64,000 nt of DNA. Origin: Acanthaster planci. Its lineage: Eukaryota > Echinodermata > Asteroidea > Valvatida > Acanthasteridae. The notes below the pieces were generated by a model. That model saw only the letters and a program-made list of their open reading frames with translations, searched no databases and was not told the origin of the DNA. Numbering within the stretch: the stretch's first letter is position 1; the number at the start of each line of letters is the position of its first letter. The position numbers and the translations under genes were made by a program. Positions 57,089 through 64,000 of this stretch are shown here, piece after piece. The DNA is taken from positions 223,746-287,745 of the forward strand of contig NW_019091357.1 in assembly GCF_001949145.1 (NCBI RefSeq), given 5' to 3'.

Positions 57089-57178
57089 TATTCCTCTTTT
57101 TTGATTTTGGACGGGATCGGTCATTGTTCAAAATGACCGACACTGACCGATCCCGTCCAAAATCGAAAAAGAGGAATA
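57089..57178. repeat. 35-bp near-perfect inverted repeat with nested palindrome
   Basis: 57089-57123 pairs with 57144-57178 at 34 of 35 positions; shared words include TATTCCTCTTTTT and GATTTTGGACGGGATCGGTC. The 20-base loop allows a second pairing, GGTCATTGTTCAAAATGACC, nested inside. It lies between the divergent VHL and AHI1 genes. Confidence 0.9.
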
Positions 57179-57644
57179 GGCCCTCCACTTATGTGACTTG
57201 GGCCTAGTATATGTACAGTGTGAGTGTAGTTGTACAGTGTAGAGCTAAAGTCTGTCAAGTGTCATGTTTGTCCAGCAAAAATTCCACTTTCTCAATCAAA
57301 CCCCCCCCACCAAAAAAAGCTGTCGAAACTAACGCATATCTATTTCAATCCGATGACCTACATGGTTACAAGACCACGAATCTAACTGTTGAAGACTGAC
57401 TGTTGAAAATTCAGAGCTCTTACCCACCAACCTAGCTAGAACCATGCTGAAACATATCACCACACGCTTCGCGGATCGTGGGATAAATACGGAAGCTGAG
57501 GTCTTTGAACTAAGACTTGTCTGTGGCTTGAAACCACACATATAGCGCAACTTGACTTGCAGGCCTACACTTGGACAAAAACACTGGTGACTTGCTTGTG
57601 CTTGGAACAAATTGACTTGTGACTTGACTTGTAATCAAATGCTC

Positions 57645-57715
57645 AGATTAATAATAAAATAATGATAACAAACACTTGTAAAGCGCCCTCTATCCAATCG
57701 AGGCGCTGCATTATC
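57645..57715 (-). mobile_element. Solo SINE tail
   Basis: The inverse reads ATAATGCAGCGCCTCG, then ATAGAGGGCGCTTTACAAGTG and TTGTTATCATTATT. This is the same 3' tail as the SINE at 62676-63053 (CAGCGCCTCAG, AGATAGAGGGCGCTTTCTAAG, TTGTTATTATTG). Confidence 0.75.
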
Positions 57716-58214
57716 AGTTTTTGATGTACACGCGATACCGTTGATCTCTACGGTATACGGAGCTATATCAATACACGATGCCAATCAATAGCGCCCTCTA
57801 GAACAATGTAACTGTCATTTTTTTCATGTAATTCTATTGGCTCTTAAAATTTCATAAAAATTAGAAGTTTTACTCATTTACGAACTTATTTGGCAAAAAT
57901 ATGAATCATATGACTTTTTTGATTGTATAAATGTTTATTATTGAAACTTTAGTCATATATTTACCACTATTTAGGCCATGTGAGGGTCTTTTAAATAAGT
58001 TTTGACATAATTTGGACCAATCGCCACATTGGATATTTAGTGTTCGGGTATCTTGTAATGTCAAACAAATTTAAACATGGCCGCTGATTGTAAACATTTC
58101 TTCATTGTCCTGTGGTCCTGTCACTAAAAACTAAAGTGTCAGTCGTTGGGTCACGATCGCAGTGTTGCCCTCCCCAAAACAAGTGATTGCATCTAACGTT
58201 CAAGTCAGGGGTAA

Positions 58215-61200
58215 ATGATGGATGCGAAAGGTAAGTTATTTGTACTTTCTGAACCGTAAACTGGAAATCTGAGCAAATAGGACCTAGGTTAAAAGTACAT
58301 GTTATTGTTACTAGTATTAGCATGCAATGGAGCTACAGTATAGGCCTAGGCCTATAGTCATGATAGTACTTTTTTTTAGTAGGGGCCTACTGTTTGTTTG
58401 CTACTTCTAGGCATGTGACAATTTTTCTTCAAGTTAGTCAGATTTAGATGTAGTATATTCAGAAAGATAGGTTTTAAAATCTCAAAAGCAATGTTATGGG
58501 ATGTTGGGTTGTGATTTTTAAAGGATTTTAAACAGGCGTATTTTGTGCCTCTGTATTTGTATTGAATAACATAGGAATCTTCTGAAAAAACTGATCCGCA
58601 ATCCTTGCTTTGCATTATGCATCACTTTCTCTGATCATAAGCCATTCTACATACCCCATAGGGCATGTAGGGAGAGCACGAGGGCATGTAGGGAGAGCAC
58701 GAGGGCATGTAGGGAGAGCACGAGGGCATGTAGGGAGAGCATGAGGGCATGTAGGGAGAGCACGAGGGCATGTAGGGAGAGCACGAGGGCATGTAGGGAG
58801 AGCATGAGGGCATGTAGGGAGAGCATGAGGGCATGTAGGGAGAGCATGAGGGCATGTAGGGAGAGCACGAGGGCATGTAGGGAGAGCACAAGGGCATGTA
58901 GGGAGATGCTGAAATGAGTGAGGAGGCTGTTTACAAATTACAGTGTTTATTTGGGAATTCGTTTTCTTTAATAGGAAACTCTGGTTAACAGTGGTAAATG
59001 GCTTTTTGCTCTAGCTCCTTTTTCTAATTCATTCCTAATTCAAATAAAATTTGAAGTTGCAAGTGAAGCCAGCGTTTAATTTATTGAAGTAAGGTATGAA
59101 TAAGAACAATTTTGTGAAAGTATCATGAATTTTAGACTTTTCAGTCAAAATCTACATAATTTTTGTGTAAGCAAATGCTCGTACATGAGATTCGGACCAT
59201 AAGACCAAATAGTTTGAAAAACCTATTATTTTTACCCACCAATTTCTTGTTTCCATCTGACGGTGATCGTTTATCACCCTGCACAGGCATTGGGCTGGAA
59301 GTGGCCAAACCTGCTCCGCATTTCAGTTCGACAATTTTCAACGGGGGATTTCTAAGGTCTTGCATTCTGTCACAGCTAGCTACCCAGAGTTGTGCAGTGA
59401 AACAATATGCCACCCCCCCTCCTTTTAAATGTACCTTCACCAATCATAGTTTTTACTTTTGACTCTTTCCAGGAAAGGTGAAGAAGAAATCACGAAAGCT
59501 GCCTAAGAGCGAAGATGATGATGAAGGATCTCCATGTAAGTGAAGACTTAAAAATCAAGGGTGCCGGGCCTTACTCTTTATCCCAAGGCACCTTTACCTT
59601 GCTGTGGGCGTTCCAAGGCAATGCTTCCCCCTCCCCTGGAAAAATCTGAGAATGACAGAGGAAAGGGGTGGAGGAATGAAGAAAGGGATAAAAATCATCA
59701 ACTTGCATGAATATACAGGTAAACTCCAAATGAAAGAATACACTCAGGGTGAGAACAATCGGGAAATACAAGTGGAACAAAGTTAGAGTTTGGAATAATG
59801 GAGACTGGTCAACATTGAAATAATTGCAGTCATAGTTATTGATTGACCTGTTCAATATTATTTTACAGCTCCTCAGTCTGACCAGAACCCAACGAATGAA
59901 GCCAGCTTTGATAAACTGCTTCGTGCAGCCATGAAACAAACTACAGAGTAAGACAGAGTGCACCTTCACCTTAATTAACGAACTCCCTTAAAGACTACAC
60001 AAACCAGCTAGTTGTGAGGACTATGCACCTGTAGAACACCAGATGTTGTGAGGGCCTAGCACATTGCTGATGCACGTCAAAGTCCCCACATTCAGCCCAA
60101 ATTTTCCTATCCAAAGAACTACTATGCAAAGAAACTGTCCCATTTTTACAATATTGGCCTTCCTACACTGGCATTAATAGAGTCCTACATGTACATTTGA
60201 CCCGAGTGCTGCAGTGTAAATGTACCAAACCTACTGAAACACGATATCTGCTCATCATAAATACATGTAACTGCTGTAAAGAAAGTTTGTGGTCTTCTTA
60301 TACTTCACTTTTGCAAGATTGCAATTTTTCTCTTTAGTGAGAAAAGAAAATCGGGGAAGAAAAAAGGAAAGAGAACCAAGTCTGAGACAACAGATGCTAT
60401 GGTAAGTTTTCCTTGACCCCTTAATTGCTAGGCTCCGCTCAGTATCCAGACACCTTTCCTTTCATTCTTTCTGCTCTTACTTCTGCTCAGTTAGGCGCTA
60501 TTTGCATTTACAATGAGCTAATGCACAAATTTAACAAACCTGTCACTTTCCCTGGATGTTTGGCACTTTAGCATAGTACTGTTTAATATTGCCATTGATT
60601 GCACGTTCATGTTGTATTCCTTTTAGCTTGAGTCATTGAAACAAGGTGCTGATCTCCGCAAGGATACTGACCCATCTGAAGATCCATCCATTCTGGCCAA
60701 CACTTACGATGGCAGTGACAGCCCTCGTTTCCACAAGAACTTGACAAATGAGAAGGGCCGTAAGCCCCCACCCAAAAAGGGGATGGAGAACAAAGGCTTT
60801 ATTGATGATGAAGACAAAGATGCCCAGGCAGACAGTCCTAAGAAAACAAAGAAGAAGAAGAAGAAAGCTGACGCAAGTGACATTATGGACAGGTGGGCTC
60901 TCAGTGTTGAATAGTCTCCTAAAATAAAATCTTGAATCTTACGCAAGTCACAGGACCGTTGCTCACATCTTGATGTTGCTTTGACTTGTTACATACATTA
61001 TTTGATTTTCTACTAGTCGCTTTTACAGTTGCAAAGTGGCTTGTCTCTTCAAGCATAACATGCCAAGCCTTCCAATAGAAATGTGAACATGTTGGTCAAA
61101 GAAAATTGATGGAAAAATGTCCTGTGTGCTTTGCAGTGGCCCTTTAACAATGCAGGAACTTGAGGACACACCCAAAAAGGTACGGAGGAAAAAGAAATTG

Positions 61201-64000
61201 GCTACCCAGCAGGAGAATGACAAAGACAGTGAGAAAACAGAGCAGCAGCAAACAGGAGATGAGGCAGATGGTGGGGATCTAGGAAAAGAGATCACAGAGG
61301 AAGGAATTGAAGAAAATGAGAAAGCAGCTGGAAAGAAGAAGAAAAAGAAGACAGGTGGGTTCTCATAATCGATCGTTTTCAAGAACTAAACTGAAGGGTC
61401 TTTCAACATTTCTGACCTTATGTATGATTTTGTTTGACAGAAAACAAGGTTTTCACAAAGCATATTCTGCTGATAGTCTTCGCTCCTCACAAGAGCAAAA
61501 CAAGTTTTGCAGAAAACTCTATACTGGCCAGAACAATTCATGTATAAAAAAGTACACCATGAAATTAAATATATTTAAAATCTTAATTACTTCTGCCAAT
61601 TTTAAGTCTGCCATAGAAAAATCTGGACAGTCTGTTTGTTCACGGAACTCATTCCCCAAATGTGTTTCACGCTAAGTTAATTAGTTTAGGGAGTGGTTTA
61701 CTTGAAAGTATATCATTGAAGACATGTATGTTAGATAACAGTAAAGACCTTGGTTGTGAAACAGTCCCAAACTCTCTTCTTATGAGAGTAATAAGGAAGC
61801 CAATTCTTTAAATCAGCAGTTGATTATCTATCTACAGCATCCAAAGATGACAAACCCGATGCTGATGAGAACGAAGGGGCCAAAGACAATAAGAAAAAGA
61901 CTAAGAAGAAACGCAAGAGGCAGCCGAAGGATGATGGTCGAGTGTTTGGGGTGAACGTCCATCGTAGTGACCGGCTCAAGACTGACCTTTACATTGCTCA
62001 TCCACTGGTCAGAGTTCACATCATCGACATGGACACTGGCACATACTTCAAGAAATCTAAACTGTATGTTAGAATCTCAATCATGGGACAAGGAAGCAAA
62101 ATAAAATTTCAAGCCAGAATTTTGATATCTAACGAATGGAAATGTATGTAGCTGTGATTCTGCCAATCCTAGGAGCCATAAGGTTACAACAAAAAAAAGT
62201 GGAAGAAGGTTGCATTTTAGTTCTGAGCTACCTTTTGAGGTCTTGGAATTACTAAACACCGTTTGAATTCTTGTTCCTTTCCCACAGGGATCGTGCTGTG
62301 ACATCATATTATGAGAATCAAAATGACAAAGTGGATTACATCTTACCAGTACTGACTCAACCCTTTGACTTTAAGAAGAGGAAGTAAGTCAGAAGAAATC
62401 CAAGGACCAGATATTCTTAACAACCTTAGTTTCAACCACAGGTCTGCCAAAAGCAGTTTGGCAGTAGGCTTTCTTACCACATTTCTTCTGGAATTCCTGG
62501 TGTTTTCATTTTCATTAATTGCACAGCGAGCACTAATCCAAGGTGATTTGTTGCTTTTGTTTTGTTTTGGTTTTTTTTGCCTTGCAATTCCTGGTATTTG
62601 GTAAATTATGAAGATTGACATGTTACTTTGAGCACGTAAGTTTTTTTAGAATTTATAATTCTGATGGTAGTGGAACAGGAGGTATGTGACCTAGTGGTTA
62701 GGGTTTGTAGCTTCTGATTATAGGGTCAGGGGTTCGAATCCAGCTGGTAGCAGCATGTTGTGATCTTGGGCGCAAGTCACTTTATCCCTATGTGCCTCTC
62801 TCCACCCAGGAGTAAATGGGTACCTGTGAGGGCAGGCACGGTTGTTTAGCCTTTTGCACCGAAATGGCAACACCGGGCTGGTGTACTCCCCAGGGAGCTG
62901 AGATGGTTTCAGGAATGTTCAGATGAGCCCAATGTGCAGTGAGCCCAATGTGCAGGGATAATGATAATACAGCGCCTCAGAAGAGTGTGCTAGATAGAGG
63001 GCGCTTTCTAAGTGCTTGTTATTATTGTTATTACTATTGTTATTACTATTAACAGTGTAGTTTTTTATCATCTCCCATCTTCAGGTCCATCATACCCTGC
63101 TGGGATGAGCAACTCATCTTCAACGAGAGCTATAACTACCTTATCCAATCAGACGAATCTGCGCCAAAGGCCATCATATTTTTTGAGGTTTGTGCGTTAA
63201 ACGACACGTTCTGAGTTTAATCGTGGTGTTTCTGAGTTGAGAAGAGGTAAATTGAGACAAGACTTTAGCCTGTGTTGAATAGACCCCTCGTAGCTGGTTC
63301 TCGGTAATAGTTCCTTTAACATGGCAAGGAACCACTGAAAAACGTGGCGCAATCCCTCTATTGAGAAGAGATATAGAGGGATAAGATTAGGGTGCGGCAC
63401 AGTCAAATCTTAGAATCTGTATATTTTGTTTCATTTCTGTGATAGATCCTTGATTTTGTCAGCATGAACATCACTTCTACCAAATCCAAGATGCTGAAAG
63501 GAGAAGGAGGATGGCATCGAATAGCTTGGGCATTTCTCAAGGTCAGGTCATATGAAAAAAATTCTACTTTATCACCATTACTCTGTTGCGACAGTTCTGA
63601 TGAAAGCCGTCATAACTGACTTTGACTTTGTGTTTGCTTGTTTTTCTTCAGGTTGTTGGTGCTAATGGCATCCCCAACACTGATAAGAAAGTCCGGCTTC
63701 AGTTGTTCTACCCTCCATTCAGTTATAAGGGAAAACCAGGACAACTTGACGTAAGAACACTATAAAACCTGGCTTTTTGCTCACCAAACCTTTCCAAGAA
63801 GTTGTTTATATCCTGCTTCATAAAAGGGGTATTTGAAAACTGTTTCTTTTGAAAGGGAAAACAAAGTGGACGTTAAGGTTTTTGGAGAGGTGGAAATTAT
63901 AGTAATTATTAATTACAGGTGTACCAGTGGTGGCAGAATATTAGTCGGCAGCCCTATCCATCTACCCTGTATGTGACAGTTAAAGCAGTCAAGACACCAG
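58215..64000 (+). CDS. AHI1: AHI1 (jouberin), N-terminal part, cut by the window end
   Basis: Twelve exons are visible: 58215-58230, 59473-59535, 59869-59947, 60338-60401, 60627-60892, 61137-61354, 61838-62063, 62288-62383, 63085-63187, 63446-63541, 63652-63750 and 63919 onward. They are in phase throughout and give about 469 residues. The first 260 are Lys/Glu-rich and disordered ([22 protein letters not shown]), as in the vertebrate protein. From [20 protein letters not shown] the conserved jouberin region begins: [78 protein letters not shown]. The WD40 repeats and SH3 domain should follow outside the window. AHI1 acts at the ciliary transition zone and is a Joubert-syndrome gene in humans. 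The start [14 protein letters not shown] is the first ATG before a GTAAGT donor; an earlier leader is not excluded. Introns contain a repeat, a minisatellite and a SINE. Confidence 0.94.
58412..58635 (+). repeat. Dispersed repeat, copy B (copy A at 4045-4315)
   Basis: Aligned to 4045-4315 over nearly its full length, same orientation. It sits in AHI1 intron 1, directly left of the 21-bp minisatellite. Confidence 0.75.
58661..58906. repeat. 21-bp minisatellite, about 11.7 copies
   Basis: The unit is GGGCATGTAGGGAGAGCACGA. Copies are almost identical and differ mainly at one C/T position (GCACGA versus GCATGA). The last full copy has GCACAA. The period is a multiple of three, so frames stay open across it (a MPSCSPY heptad on the minus strand), but it lies in AHI1 intron 1 and is not coding. 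Confidence 0.97.
62676..63053 (+). mobile_element. tRNA-derived SINE, well preserved
   Basis: Polymerase III A box TGACCTAGTGGTTAGGG and B box GGGGTTCGAATCC, then a shared body (CTCTCCACCCAGGAGTAAAT, TGGTTTCAGGAATGTTCAGA, GTGCAGGGATAATGATAATA). A tail AGAGGGCGCTTTCTAAGTGC ends in (TTATTG)n. It lies in AHI1 intron 8. Other copies: 16365-16680 and a solo tail at 57645-57715. Confidence 0.88.

Larger units (their letters stand above)
56232..58210. other. Divergent intergenic region between VHL and AHI1
   Basis: No exon. Contains dispersed-repeat copies (56345-56480 and 56860-57030, words AAATTTAGCAGGGAAAAT and GTTCCATATACAG..AACTCTTT), the palindrome at 57089-57178, and a SINE tail in minus orientation at 57645-57715. 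It also has two GCGCCCTCT words. The AHI1 promoter should lie in 57900-58210; no TATA box was recognised. Confidence 0.5.

Noticed and set aside
58622-58897. MPSCSPY heptad-repeat protein on the minus strand
   Set aside because: Translation of a 21-bp minisatellite inside AHI1 intron 1; period divisible by three keeps the frame open by chance.
58661-58906. CRISPR-like array
   Set aside because: The repeats are contiguous with no spacers, and the genome is eukaryotic.

Overview
This is an animal nuclear genome window. Genes are split by GT-AG introns, coding exons sit in AT-rich non-coding DNA, and there is no operon layout. The gene set (VHL, AHI1/jouberin, NSMCE1, TMEM14, an AKAP7-type 2H phosphoesterase), the pervasive TACATG-type simple sequence, the recurrent word GCGCCCTCT, tRNA-derived SINEs and foldback elements with tandem-repeat arms suggest an invertebrate deuterostome, most likely an echinoderm such as a sea star. 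The species is inference; the eukaryotic nature is directly visible. Two assembly gaps (10511-11035 and 47340-47750) are runs of N.

Layout. 1-4000: repeats plus three C-terminal exons of an unrecognised minus-strand gene, apparently carrying a one-base frame break. 8800-17386: a ten-exon minus-strand gene for a 1016-residue protein with an AKAP7-type 2H phosphoesterase domain, a long His/RGG-rich N-terminal region and a Ser/Thr-rich tail. Its stop codon overlaps the ATG of a second short reading frame that runs to a strong splice donor. A possible non-coding first exon lies near 32.5 kb, so 17.4-32.4 kb would be a giant first intron; it holds only repeats. 34813-36699 (+): NSMCE1. 39091-40681 (-): TMEM14. 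43078-43172 (-): an orphan terminal exon. 44030-45075 (-): a broken copy of the intact cupin_5/DUF985 gene at 45900-46409 (-). 51089-52293 (+): a HAD-family phosphatase. 55517-56197 (-): VHL. 58215 to the window end (+): the first half of AHI1.

All exon chains below were joined by hand from donor and acceptor sites with phase checked. The totals are multiples of three for the 2H gene, NSMCE1, TMEM14, the HAD gene and VHL. There is no sign that the genes form one pathway. Neighbouring pairs are divergent (VHL/AHI1, cupin/HAD) or convergent (NSMCE1/TMEM14, HAD/VHL). The most unusual material is the 2H protein with its overlapping frames, two foldback elements with tandem-repeat arms (one hidden under an assembly gap), several non-autonomous elements whose ends can be read directly, and the live/dead DUF985 pair.
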